A stretch of 64,000 nt of DNA from Pseudomonas brenneri (GCF_007858285.1 NZ_VFIL01000007.1:186001-250000), one strand, 5' to 3'. Counted from the first letter of the stretch, positions 6,955 to 13,825 are shown. Made by a program: numbers and translations. Notes: generated from the sequence alone by a model not told the origin.

Positions 6955-7746
6955 ATGTCCGCACAACGACCACGAATCGTTTGCCAGTTCAGCTGCGGTG
7001 CTGCCTCGGCGGTTGCCACAAAGCTGGCACTAGCACAGTACGGCGCAACACACGATGTGCAAATCATCAATGCATTTCTGGCCAACGAGCATGAAGACAA
7101 CCGGCGATTCCTACTGGACTGTCAGGAGTGGTTTGGGCAGGAAATTGTGCAGCTGCGTGACGAAAAATACGGCGCCGACATCATCCAGGTATTCCGCCGA
7201 GAGCGCTTTATGAAAGGCCGCAATGGCGCACCCTGTACCAAACTGCTGAAACGCCGCTTGCTTGATGCCTGGAAGCAACCGGGAGACGTCATGGTGTTTG
7301 GCTACACCGCCGAAGAGGTTGACCGACTTGAGGACTTCCGCGACCGAAACCCAGACCGACCGATCATAGCGCCGTTGATTGATGCAGGGTTAGGGAAAGA
7401 GGACTGCAAGGCAATGGTGCTGCGCGCTGGCATAGAACTGCCGCTGATGTACCGGCTGGGCTACGACAACGCTAACTGCATCGGCTGTGTGAAAGGTGGC
7501 GAAGGCTACTATCGATCGATCCGCGAGGACTTCCCGGAGCAATTTGAAGAGCTTTGCCGTGTTCAGGATGAACTTGGCCCAGGCTCGTACCTGCATCGCG
7601 ACCGCAAGACCAATATCCGTTTCTCTCTACGCAATCTTCCGCCTGGTGAACCTCGTCGAAACGATGCACTACCAGCTTGCTCTTTTTTTTGCGAGATAGC
7701 TGAAGCCGACTATCAACCGAGCGCTGCGGACATAACGTCGGGCTGA
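6955..7746 (+). CDS. Phage PAPS reductase-like ATP pyrophosphatase family protein
   Basis: This 263-residue protein belongs to the adenine nucleotide alpha-hydrolase superfamily that includes PAPS reductase and DndC. The N-terminal PP-loop region is modified to SCGAASA (residues 13-19) where SGGxDS is usual. Cys94 (GAPCTKLLK), Cys175/Cys178 (CIGC) and Cys242/Cys246 near the C-terminus could bind an Fe-S cluster, as in DndC-like and thiolation enzymes. Phage homologues are usually labelled PAPS reductase without proof. It may add sulfur to a nucleotide or base; assimilatory sulfate reduction is less likely in this context. Its end overlaps the convergent EVE-HNH gene by 34 bp. Confidence 0.75.
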   Translation: MSAQRPRIVCQFSCGAASAVATKLALAQYGATHDVQIINAFLANEHEDNRRFLLDCQEWFGQEIVQLRDEKYGADIIQVFRRERFMKGRNGAPCTKLLKRRLLDAWKQPGDVMVFGYTAEEVDRLEDFRDRNPDRPIIAPLIDAGLGKEDCKAMVLRAGIELPLMYRLGYDNANCIGCVKGGEGYYRSIREDFPEQFEELCRVQDELGPGSYLHRDRKTNIRFSLRNLPPGEPRRNDALPACSFFCEIAEADYQPSAADITSG

Positions 7747-9290
7747 GCGTTAGCTGGTGACGCGTGAACAATCTGAGCCCTCAATTTGCTATGCAGTACA
7801 CGATGACAGTTGGCACACAGGCATCGCAATTGATCCAGCGTTGTCTTGTGCTGGTCGCCCATATCTGCGACCTGGATCGCTTCATGATGAACTTCAATAC
7901 AAGCCGCCCCAAAATCGCCATACGCTTCGACAGGATCTGTTCCGCACTCCTCGCAGAATAGCCGGCCATGCTTCTTGATAAATGAAGCTTTCTTGGCTTT
8001 AGAAAGACCCGGTGAGCGTTCACGTTTCAGGTGGTACACCAGCTTGACTTGGCCCTCGGCCCACTCCCTATCCTCAGTGTCTATGGGTATTTCGAGCGTC
8101 TCGACTTGCTCACCTTTGGGGACGACTTTGTAACCCGCAGCTTCCAACAGCTCGAAACAGACCGTCCCCTTTCCCGCAGTGAAATGCTTGGGCATTACCT
8201 TGAACCCCAACGCTTCCGTTGCAGCGAGGCCGAAGACCTGCTTGGGAGCTAGTCTGGCATTCGCATCAACTAACAGGTCGTAGTCGATAGAGGGTCCAAA
8301 ATCCTCTGTCAGGACACCTTGAAGGAGATATTGGACTGCTTTCCAAATGTACTCAGCAGTAACCTTACGTAATTCTTCCGCCGGCAAGCGAGCATTGCCT
8401 GCCAGCCCAGTCCCGTCTACGGAAACTAAGGCTTGTGTTGCAATTACCGCTTCCAACTCAGGGGCGTCCAAGAAGCCAAAAATTACGTTACCCAATGCAA
8501 CTGAAATGGCCGCCAGATAGCAACCCTGGTTACCGTTACCATTTGATTGGAGAGGTGAATTTTTTTTCGGCAAAAATTTTACAATTTTGTCGATGTGGGC
8601 TTTCGGCGAAATCGGAGTAGTTAATGCGACCCAGTTGACCGACACCAACCACCCTGTAGCAGCCCAGCTTTCACCAATCGTTCCAAATTCTTCAGGCTTC
8701 GGCGCTTCGGCGTAATTACTGATTGCTATGCCAATCGCTTTGATCAGGCCATCCGCGTAGGACACCACAACATCCCCCGGCTCCACCTGGGTCAAATTGT
8801 CGTAAGTTTTGTTGCGGGCACCATTTTTACTGGTTTTCGGCGACCAAATATAGCCACCTTCAAACTCAGCCTTAAAGGTCTGCTTATGGTTCACCCACCA
8901 AAATTTGTGCCGGGAGGTTACCGCGTCCTCAAAGTCTCGTAGGCGCGATGCCGAATGTTCTACCGCTTCTGGGGAAAAAAAATCAGGGTGCCTAACCACA
9001 ACGGCTTCAAAAGCGAAATTCTGTAAACCAAGGCCGACTAGAGCTCTGTAGCCTTGCGTTTCTGCTTCACGGGTAACCACTCTCTCGACGCCCGGAACAA
9101 TCCCATGTTCTTTCAGCATCCTCCATGTATAAGCAGCTGGCTGCCGCTTCCCATGTTTCTGGAGCAGTGTCTGCTCGTACGACAGCACGGCAAGAATCGA
9201 CTCGATCTCAGCCGATGAAGTTGCACCAAACTGCTCACGAGCGATGAGCTCCGCTTGTTGCTTCAGGGTTTCAAGCTTATGTGCGTCCAT
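7713..9290 (-). CDS. EVE-HNH endonuclease, predicted modification-dependent (type IV) restriction enzyme
   Basis: This 525-residue protein starts at 9290 with GGAGAG eight bases upstream. Residues 129-275 read as an EVE (PUA-like) domain: KFWWVNHKQTFKAEF, GGYIWSPK, PGDVVVSYADG, IGIAISNYAEAPKPEEFG and GNQGCYLAAI. Residues 410-502 form an HNH nuclease of the McrA type: CEECG (446-450), IEVHHE (466-470) and LCANCHRVLH (491-500), giving the zinc-binding cysteines and catalytic histidines. EVE domains bind modified bases, and EVE or SRA domains fused to HNH are known in type IV enzymes. The expected role is cutting incoming DNA with modified bases. Both key domains look intact. Specificity cannot be read. 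Confidence 0.8.
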   Translation of the reverse strand: MDAHKLETLKQQAELIAREQFGATSSAEIESILAVLSYEQTLLQKHGKRQPAAYTWRMLKEHGIVPGVERVVTREAETQGYRALVGLGLQNFAFEAVVVRHPDFFSPEAVEHSASRLRDFEDAVTSRHKFWWVNHKQTFKAEFEGGYIWSPKTSKNGARNKTYDNLTQVEPGDVVVSYADGLIKAIGIAISNYAEAPKPEEFGTIGESWAATGWLVSVNWVALTTPISPKAHIDKIVKFLPKKNSPLQSNGNGNQGCYLAAISVALGNVIFGFLDAPELEAVIATQALVSVDGTGLAGNARLPAEELRKVTAEYIWKAVQYLLQGVLTEDFGPSIDYDLLVDANARLAPKQVFGLAATEALGFKVMPKHFTAGKGTVCFELLEAAGYKVVPKGEQVETLEIPIDTEDREWAEGQVKLVYHLKRERSPGLSKAKKASFIKKHGRLFCEECGTDPVEAYGDFGAACIEVHHEAIQVADMGDQHKTTLDQLRCLCANCHRVLHSKLRAQIVHASPANAQPDVMSAALG

Positions 9291-9448
9291 GTTTGCTCTC
9301 TCCGATGAGAAACAGAGTTTAAAGCAGATGGTGGCATTTCGACACTCACACCTCTCAATACGTAATGCGCTAATCCTTACACGGTGCAATTGAATAATTG
9401 CAGTGCTACGCACTGATCTACCCGTAATCCCTCCCCCCTTCAAAGTCA

Positions 9449-9467
9449 GCCGCTATAGCGGCAAGGA
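9449..9467 (+). promoter_or_regulatory. Hairpin abutting the ribosome binding site (copy B)
   Basis: GCCGC-TATA-GCGGC (9449-9462) is followed directly by AAGGAC; the ATG at 9481 is 13 bases further on, longer than in the other copies. The bases just upstream (CTTCAAAGTCA) also resemble those before copy C. Confidence 0.55.
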
Positions 9468-9480
9468 CCGGTATCGCCCA

Positions 9481-9876
9481 ATGAAAACGAAAGCGGTTCA
9501 AACAGCTGCGCCTGTTCCTGCGTGCGGGTTTCAGCGTGGAACCTGGGAGTGTCGTGGCGACGGCTACCTTTGGGACGCCGATTGCGACGGCTGGGATCCA
9601 GCTGAAAATGATAATCCTTGCCCTTGCTGCAACACGATGGAGTATCTGCAGCGCGCCAAAGATGAGGCTGAAAGCTGCAGCTATTACTCGAATAACGGAT
9701 CGTCAGGCACGGGCGAAGACATTTGGCTCAACTGCCTATCCTGGGCTGAAGCTGCAAACCCAGAAGGGCTACCTGAAATTCTTCGTCAGATTGGGCCGGT
9801 TGAGGCGCTCATAGATGATCCCTCGGCGCCAGATGGCTACATCGTCCGCACAAACAACGCCGAGGTGACGCCATGA
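9481..9876 (+). CDS. Hypothetical phage protein with CPCC motif
   Basis: This 131-residue protein starts at ATG 9481, after the hairpin-RBS element. A Cys-rich middle (CPCCNTMEYLQRAKDE, with further cysteines before and after) could bind a metal, and Trp/Asp-rich segments (YLWDADCDGWDPAENDNP) surround it. The spacing from AAGGA to the ATG is unusually long at 13 bases, so a different start is possible though none is obvious. The stop overlaps the ATG of a 26-residue micro-ORF within a GTGACGCCATGA sequence found at two other gene ends. It is of unknown function. Confidence 0.55.
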   Translation: MKTKAVQTAAPVPACGFQRGTWECRGDGYLWDADCDGWDPAENDNPCPCCNTMEYLQRAKDEAESCSYYSNNGSSGTGEDIWLNCLSWAEAANPEGLPEILRQIGPVEALIDDPSAPDGYIVRTNNAEVTP

Positions 9877-9953
9877 TCGCCACCCTCTGGTTCGCCTACG
9901 TCTTCATCTACGAACGACTGGGCAAGGATGTGACCAGCGGACCAAGGCGTTGA
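9873..9953 (+). CDS. Micro-ORF 1, single predicted membrane helix (26 aa)
   Basis: The ATG overlaps the previous stop (ATGA). The peptide begins MIATLWFAYVFIYERLGKDV and is nearly identical over 13 residues (ATLWFAYVFIY) to a second micro-ORF at 10899. The hydrophobic core could form one short membrane segment. Duplication with the same upstream overlap argues that the reading frame is kept. Function is unknown. Confidence 0.4.
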   Translation: MIATLWFAYVFIYERLGKDVTSGPRR

Positions 9954-10182
9954 GTTACTAGCCCAGAGGAAGGGAGTTGTTTAACTCTCAGCTAACTACT
10001 TCGGTCCACTGATTCACTGCCCACTGCTTGAAGAGCGCGCTCCAATGACTTGATAGAGCGCCAGTCGGATAAGCACTTGAACAACACATATCTGAAATAC
10101 AAGCGCGACACATCATTTCTAGCACACCTCTGGATCTAGTCCAGGGTCGATTTCAAATAAATCCCCTCACCCTTCAACGTCA

Positions 10183-10201
10183 GCCGCTATAGCGGCAAGG
10201 A
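10183..10201 (+). promoter_or_regulatory. Hairpin abutting the ribosome binding site (copy C)
   Basis: GCCGC-TATA-GCGGC (10183-10196) is followed directly by AAGGAC and, seven bases after AAGGA, the ATG at 10209. It is almost identical to copy B, including upstream CTTCAACGTCA. The 229 bp between micro-ORF 1 and this site show no gene. Confidence 0.6.
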
Positions 10202-10208
10202 CGAAGTC

Positions 10209-10520
10209 ATGACCACTGAAAACCAAAGCCCTGAATTCGAATTGAACGGCTCACAGACTGCACGCCTTGACCTGCGTTGCTACAGCGTCGGCGATCAAGA
10301 CTGGGTTGCAGCTACAAGCGAAGAGGAAGCCCGGCGCTTGCTGGCTGAGATGAACGGCGATGACCCTGCCGACTACGAAGACTGGGACGTCGAGTTGACC
10401 AGCGAAACCATGCTTGATCGGCAGTGGACAGACGAGGATCCGCCGCACGCTGAATGTGGGTGTCTTCGCGACTGGCTGGCTGAAGCAACTGAGCCCACCT
10501 ACCTGATGGGTACGGAGTGA
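10209..10520 (+). CDS. Acidic hypothetical phage protein
   Basis: This 103-residue, strongly acidic protein (many Asp/Glu, e.g. EMNGDDPADYEDWDVE) follows the hairpin-RBS element. It has one CGC motif near the C-terminus (HAECGCLRDWLAEA). Acidity and size would fit a DNA mimic or an inhibitor that binds a basic surface, but that is inference only. The segment AATSEEEARRLLAEMN is helical. The gene ends in GTGACGCCATGA, which also starts the next gene four bases later, so the two are probably co-translated. No family is recognised. Confidence 0.55.
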   Translation: MTTENQSPEFELNGSQTARLDLRCYSVGDQDWVAATSEEEARRLLAEMNGDDPADYEDWDVELTSETMLDRQWTDEDPPHAECGCLRDWLAEATEPTYLMGTE

Positions 10521-10524
10521 CGCC

Positions 10525-10902
10525 ATGAAGGCTTTATCAATTCGCCAGCCCTGGGCCTGGCTGATCGTGCACGGCGGCAAGGACATCGAGAACCGCAGCT
10601 GGCACACGAAGTTCCGGGGCCGGTTCCTGGTGCACGCCGCCAATGGCATGACAAGCAACGAGTTCACCATGGCCCTTCTGTACTGCTCGGAGCGGGGCTT
10701 GCCTATGCCGGATCGTGACGACATGCAGCGGGGCGGCATCATCGGTTCGGTTGAGCTGGTCGACAGCCTCGATACCAGCGGCTCGCCCTGGTACATGGGG
10801 CAGAAGGGATTCTTGTTGCGCGATCCCAAGCCGCTGCCCTTCACGCCGTACAAGGGGCGACTGGGCTTCTTCGAAGTGCCTGACGAACTGGTGACGCCAT
10901 GA
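10525..10902 (+). CDS. ASCH domain protein
   Basis: This 125-residue protein is an ASCH domain along most of its length. It opens with MKALSIRQPWAWLIVHGGKD and IENRSWHTKFRGRFLVHAA, the characteristic ASCH strand-turn pattern, and ends with a YKGRLGFFEV strand. ASCH is a PUA-related fold expected to bind RNA or modified nucleotides; some members hydrolyse N4-acetylcytidine, but those are shorter and the key residues were not checked. Phages often carry such genes. The start lies four bases after the previous stop, and its stop overlaps micro-ORF 2, so the genes from 10209 to 10976 form one unit. Confidence 0.8.
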   Translation: MKALSIRQPWAWLIVHGGKDIENRSWHTKFRGRFLVHAANGMTSNEFTMALLYCSERGLPMPDRDDMQRGGIIGSVELVDSLDTSGSPWYMGQKGFLLRDPKPLPFTPYKGRLGFFEVPDELVTP

Positions 10903-10976
10903 TCCCAGTAGCCACCCTCTGGTTCGCCTACGTTTTCATCTACAAAGGGCGGTTATCGACTAACCCAATACGTTAA
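10899..10976 (+). CDS. Micro-ORF 2, single predicted membrane helix (25 aa)
   Basis: The ATG overlaps the ASCH gene stop (ATGA). The peptide starts MIPVATLWFAYVFIYKGR, sharing ATLWFAYVFIY with micro-ORF 1 at 9873. Its last 17 bases overlap the end of the convergent qnr-like gene, so its tail may have been replaced when that gene was acquired. Confidence 0.4.
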   Translation: MIPVATLWFAYVFIYKGRLSTNPIR

Positions 10977-11607
10977 TTCCCAAGCGAGAAGCAAGCTCAC
11001 TCATCTGATCACGACTGACCTTCACACCCTCCAAATTTACAGTCCTTATGTCGAGATCCCCCAACTCTGAATCAGTCAAGTCGCAACCAGTAAAGTCTGC
11101 AGACTGCCAGTCAAATGAGTTGAACTCTCCACCGGAAAGATCAGACCCGGAAAAGCTGGCACCGGTCACATTTGCACCGGTCCACCTGTTATCCCAAAGT
11201 TCGCACCTTTCGAGATTCACTTTTGAGAAGTTGGTGTAAGCCAAGTTGCTCTTATTGATATATGCGCTGCAAAACCACGATTTATGAGATATGACATTCA
11301 TAAAACTCGCACTACTAAAATCGGCTCCCTGAGCCTTACACTCACTGATTTCCAGACCAAGAGCGCTGACAAAATTGAACGCGCAGACTGACAAATCGCA
11401 GCGTTTGAAGGAGGCCCCCTTCATTTTGGCGCTACGAAAATTGCATCCGAGTTGGCGATCTGAATCGTAGAAGATGCAATCGACAAACTCTGTTTCAGAC
11501 AGATCAACCTTGGAAAAATCACAATTCAGGAACGTTACGCCGCTGATGACTTGCCCAGTGAGCTCGTCTATGCCAATACGCTTGTTTTCAAAAGTTTTGA
11601 TCAACAT
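10960..11607 (-). CDS. qnr: Qnr-type pentapeptide repeat protein (topoisomerase protection family)
   Basis: This 215-residue protein has the length of Qnr proteins (214-219). The start at 11607 has GGAAGGA seven bases upstream. It is built of pentapeptide units of the A/C-D/N-L/F-x-x type, in two runs separated by Gly54 (LGCNF), as in Qnr, where a single glycine joins the two coils. Blocks typical of QnrB-like proteins are seen: SASFMNV, WFCSAYI, ERCELWDNRW, FSGSDLSGGEF, DLTDSELGDLDIR and a C-terminal LGINVLG. Qnr proteins protect DNA gyrase and topoisomerase IV from quinolones. The gene is AT-rich compared with its neighbours, suggesting transfer. No LexA box was found upstream. Activity is untested. 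Confidence 0.85.
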   Translation of the reverse strand: MLIKTFENKRIGIDELTGQVISGVTFLNCDFSKVDLSETEFVDCIFYDSDRQLGCNFRSAKMKGASFKRCDLSVCAFNFVSALGLEISECKAQGADFSSASFMNVISHKSWFCSAYINKSNLAYTNFSKVNLERCELWDNRWTGANVTGASFSGSDLSGGEFNSFDWQSADFTGCDLTDSELGDLDIRTVNLEGVKVSRDQMSELASRLGINVLG

Positions 11608-11910
11608 GAAGCGTTCCTTCCGACACACAACCTAAAAAGCTATCAATTTAACATCTTAGTCAGGGCCTAAAAATGCTTCGACACCTCAATTTGTATCAGA
11701 GATTTTCTTTGTTTTTACATCGTTAGGGTCTGGATAACAGCCTGAACATCTCAGGTAGACGCTACTCGTCAGTTCGCCTTCCCGTGCCCCACGCAGGGCT
11801 GCCCCGTAACTACGGACACCTCCAGACTTATGGCTACTCAAGGCGAATAGCAATAGGTCTCCAATCCAGGCCTACCAATACCCACCGTCGACATACCTGC
11901 TGGGGACGAC
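11608..11910. promoter_or_regulatory. qnr upstream region, 303 bp without a gene
   Basis: The first 130 bp are AT-rich and should hold the qnr promoter on the minus strand, though no clear -35/-10 pair stands out. A palindrome CCTGA-ACATC-TCAGG lies at 11741-11755 and may be a regulator site. The remainder (11760-11910) is GC-balanced with no gene; CTACTCGTCAG near 11763 repeats a sequence near 905. Confidence 0.4.
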
Positions 11911-12222
11911 TCAGCGTAATTGGCTATCGATCCAGCGCTCCGCTGCTGCCATTGCATCACCCAGTGCCGCCGGATAGTCAGGCCATGGGCCCGTCAACTC
12001 GGCGGCAACCTCGCCCAACCCTTCAACGGATGCCGGCTCGATGATTCTCGCAAATGCGGGTACGTCATCGTTTGGTCGACTCCATTCGAACTTAAGAAAC
12101 AACGTTTGCCCCCGATAGGCGTGAACGACTGGAACATCGAGATGGTGTGACACGCGCCCTCCCAGACACATGAACAAAGTTGAACCGTATTTGTAGCTCC
12201 CCTTCCTACCCATCGCCATCAA
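11911..12222 (-). CDS. Hypothetical phage protein
   Basis: This protein has up to 103 residues. Several starts are possible: ATG 12222, ATG 12213 and a GTG near 12153 with GGGAGG just upstream, which would give about 80 residues. The C-terminal part is acidic and helical (LGDAMAAAERWIDSQL), and the middle has HAYRGQTLFLKFEWSRPNDD. There are no membrane segments and no recognised motif. It sits alone on the minus strand between the qnr upstream region and the right-hand integration module. Function is unknown. Confidence 0.45.
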   Translation of the reverse strand: MMAMGRKGSYKYGSTLFMCLGGRVSHHLDVPVVHAYRGQTLFLKFEWSRPNDDVPAFARIIEPASVEGLGEVAAELTGPWPDYPAALGDAMAAAERWIDSQLR

Positions 12223-12243
12223 GGCATTTAGCCATCAACATCT

Positions 12244-12263
12244 GCCGCCCAGCGCGGCAAGGA
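12244..12263 (+). promoter_or_regulatory. Hairpin abutting the ribosome binding site (copy D)
   Basis: GCCGC-CCAGC-GCGGC (12244-12258) is followed directly by AAGGAC, six bases before the ATG at 12270. The loop differs from copies A to C while the stem and its position next to the Shine-Dalgarno are kept. Confidence 0.55.
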
Positions 12264-12269
12264 CACCCC

Positions 12270-12491
12270 ATGTACGCAACGAAACTCACCCTGCTCATGA
12301 CGGCCATCGTGTTGTACGTGGCGGGGTCCACCTTCTGGTTTTTCTGGCAGGTGCCGGAGCTGCTCTCCACCGGTACCGACCCGACTCTTGTCGCAGCCTT
12401 TGCCGGCACCGTCGCCTGGATGCTGCTCACCTTCGGTTTCATCATCCACATCATCAAGACAGCGCGGCCTACAGCGGGCGGCAGGAGGTAG
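12270..12491 (+). CDS. Small two-pass inner membrane protein
   Basis: This 73-residue protein has two hydrophobic segments, at about 5-24 (TLLMTAIVLYVAGSTFWFF) and 43-63 (AFAGTVAWMLLTFGFIIHII), and a short basic tail (KTARPTAGGRR). The start after copy D of the hairpin-RBS element is clear. It lies two bases upstream of the DUF4224 gene, so the three genes to 13787 appear to form one operon with the integrase. It resembles the many small membrane proteins of prophages. Specific function is unknown; a holin role is unlikely in this position. Confidence 0.6.
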   Translation: MYATKLTLLMTAIVLYVAGSTFWFFWQVPELLSTGTDPTLVAAFAGTVAWMLLTFGFIIHIIKTARPTAGGRR

Positions 12492-12493
12492 GT

Positions 12494-12736
12494 ATGCAGG
12501 CTGAAATACTGTCGGACGATGAACTCGCCGACCTCACCGGCTACAAGCGTCGATCTGATCAGCGCAAATGGCTCAAGGATCGCAACTGGGTGTTCGTCGA
12601 GAGCCGCGGCGGCCGGCCGCTGGTTGGCCGGATGTTCGCCCGTATGAAGCTGGGTATGGTCAACGCCACAATTGCAGACCAAAACCCGGCGCCGGCGCGA
12701 CCTGCTTGGACGCCTGATTTCTCCAGAGTGAACTGA
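12494..12736 (+). CDS. DUF4224 family protein, next to integrase
   Basis: This 80-residue protein has the DUF4224 pattern in its first 45 residues: LSDDELADLTGYKRRSDQ, then WLKDRNW and a GGRPLVGR turn. These proteins are regularly found directly upstream of phage integrases and are thought to be small DNA-binding partners, perhaps excisionase-like, although this is not proven for most. The gene ends one base before the integrase start (TGA, T, ATG), so the two are translated together. Its position argues for a role in integration or excision of the element. Confidence 0.8.
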   Translation: MQAEILSDDELADLTGYKRRSDQRKWLKDRNWVFVESRGGRPLVGRMFARMKLGMVNATIADQNPAPARPAWTPDFSRVN

Positions 12737-12737
12737 T

Positions 12738-13787
12738 ATGCGCCCCCGGAACACGGAAAACAGGGACTTGCCGCCAGGAATGGTGCGCCGTAAGCGCCCA
12801 AGGAAGAATGGCAAGGTCTGGATCGGCTACTACTACCGGGATTCTGCTGGCAAAGAGATCCCGCTTGGAACAGACCTGAGCAAAGCCCGCTTAAAGTGGG
12901 CCGAACTGGAGGCCAAAGAAAAGCCGGCCGATCTGACAACAATGAAGGGCATTTTCGACCGGTATGTACGCGATGTCATTCCGAAAAAGGGGGAGCGGAC
13001 ACAGAAGGACAACATGGCTGAACTGAAACAGCTTCGCCCTACGTTTGACGAGGCGCCCATCGATTCAATTACGCCGTTCAACATTGCTGGGTACCGTGAT
13101 GCCCGCTCAGCAAAGGTTCGAGCCAACCGCGAGATCGCCCTCCTGTCCCACGTTTTCAACATGGCCAGGGAGTGGGGACTCACCGAGCGAGAGAACCCAT
13201 GCCAGGGCATAAGGAAGAATAAGGAGGCGCCGCGTGACTACTACGCCAATGCGGTTGTGTGGGATGCAGTGTACGGAATGGCGGAGCTGGAGCTTAAGGA
13301 AGCCATGGACTTGGCCTACCTGACTGGCCAGCGACCCGCTGATGTGATCGTCATGCGCATTGATGACGTTGAAGGCGACTACCTACTGGTGACGCAAGGG
13401 AAGACACAGCAGAAGCTGAGAATTCTGATGGGTACCAAGGAGGCGGAGAACAGCCTGGGCAAGTTAATCCGGGAAATCACAGAGAGGAATGCCTGCCACC
13501 CATCCAAGTATTTGTTGATCAACAAACACGGGAAACGGATGACAAAAGGGATGCTCCGCTTGCGCTGGGACAAAGCACGGGAGAAGGCGCGTGAAAAGGC
13601 CATCGAGCAGAGTGACCCAATACTTGCGGCGAAGATAGGAGGGTTTCAGTTTCGTGACATCAGGCCGAAGGCGGCCTCGGAAATCCTCGATATTGGCGAC
13701 GCCAGCCTGCTGCTTGGGCACAGCAAACAGGAGATCACAAAACGGGTTTACAGGAGGATCGGCGCGACTGCGAAGCCGTCTAAATAA
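12738..13787 (+). CDS. int: Tyrosine-type phage integrase
   Basis: This 349-residue tyrosine recombinase has an N-terminal arm-binding domain (about 14-60), a core-binding domain (65-165) and a catalytic domain (170-349). Catalytic residues are Arg199 (TGQRPADVI), Lys222 (TQGKT), Arg306 and Arg309 (FRDIRPKAASE), His328 (LLGHS) and Tyr338 (RVYRR). The first position of the usual HxLR box is Arg306 instead of His, a variation seen in some phage integrases. The gene ends 117 bp from the 3' end of tRNA-Ser, which is the probable attB. It would catalyse insertion and excision of the element to its left. Confidence 0.95.
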   Translation: MRPRNTENRDLPPGMVRRKRPRKNGKVWIGYYYRDSAGKEIPLGTDLSKARLKWAELEAKEKPADLTTMKGIFDRYVRDVIPKKGERTQKDNMAELKQLRPTFDEAPIDSITPFNIAGYRDARSAKVRANREIALLSHVFNMAREWGLTERENPCQGIRKNKEAPRDYYANAVVWDAVYGMAELELKEAMDLAYLTGQRPADVIVMRIDDVEGDYLLVTQGKTQQKLRILMGTKEAENSLGKLIREITERNACHPSKYLLINKHGKRMTKGMLRLRWDKAREKAREKAIEQSDPILAAKIGGFQFRDIRPKAASEILDIGDASLLLGHSKQEITKRVYRRIGATAKPSK

Positions 13788-13789
13788 CC

Positions 13790-13825
13790 AAAGTTTCGGA
13801 ACTCATACCCGAAAGTTTCGGAACT
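13790..13825 (+). repeat. Tandem direct repeats AAAGTTTCGGAACT
   Basis: Two perfect 14-bp copies (13790-13803 and 13812-13825) are 22 bp apart, about two helical turns, between the integrase stop and the tRNA. This is the arrangement expected of integrase arm-type binding sites. The role is inferred. Confidence 0.55.

Noticed and set aside
11784..12044. Plus-strand frame of 86 residues in the qnr upstream region
   Set aside because: It is Pro/Arg/His-rich, has no ribosome site and overlaps a better minus-strand gene at 11911.
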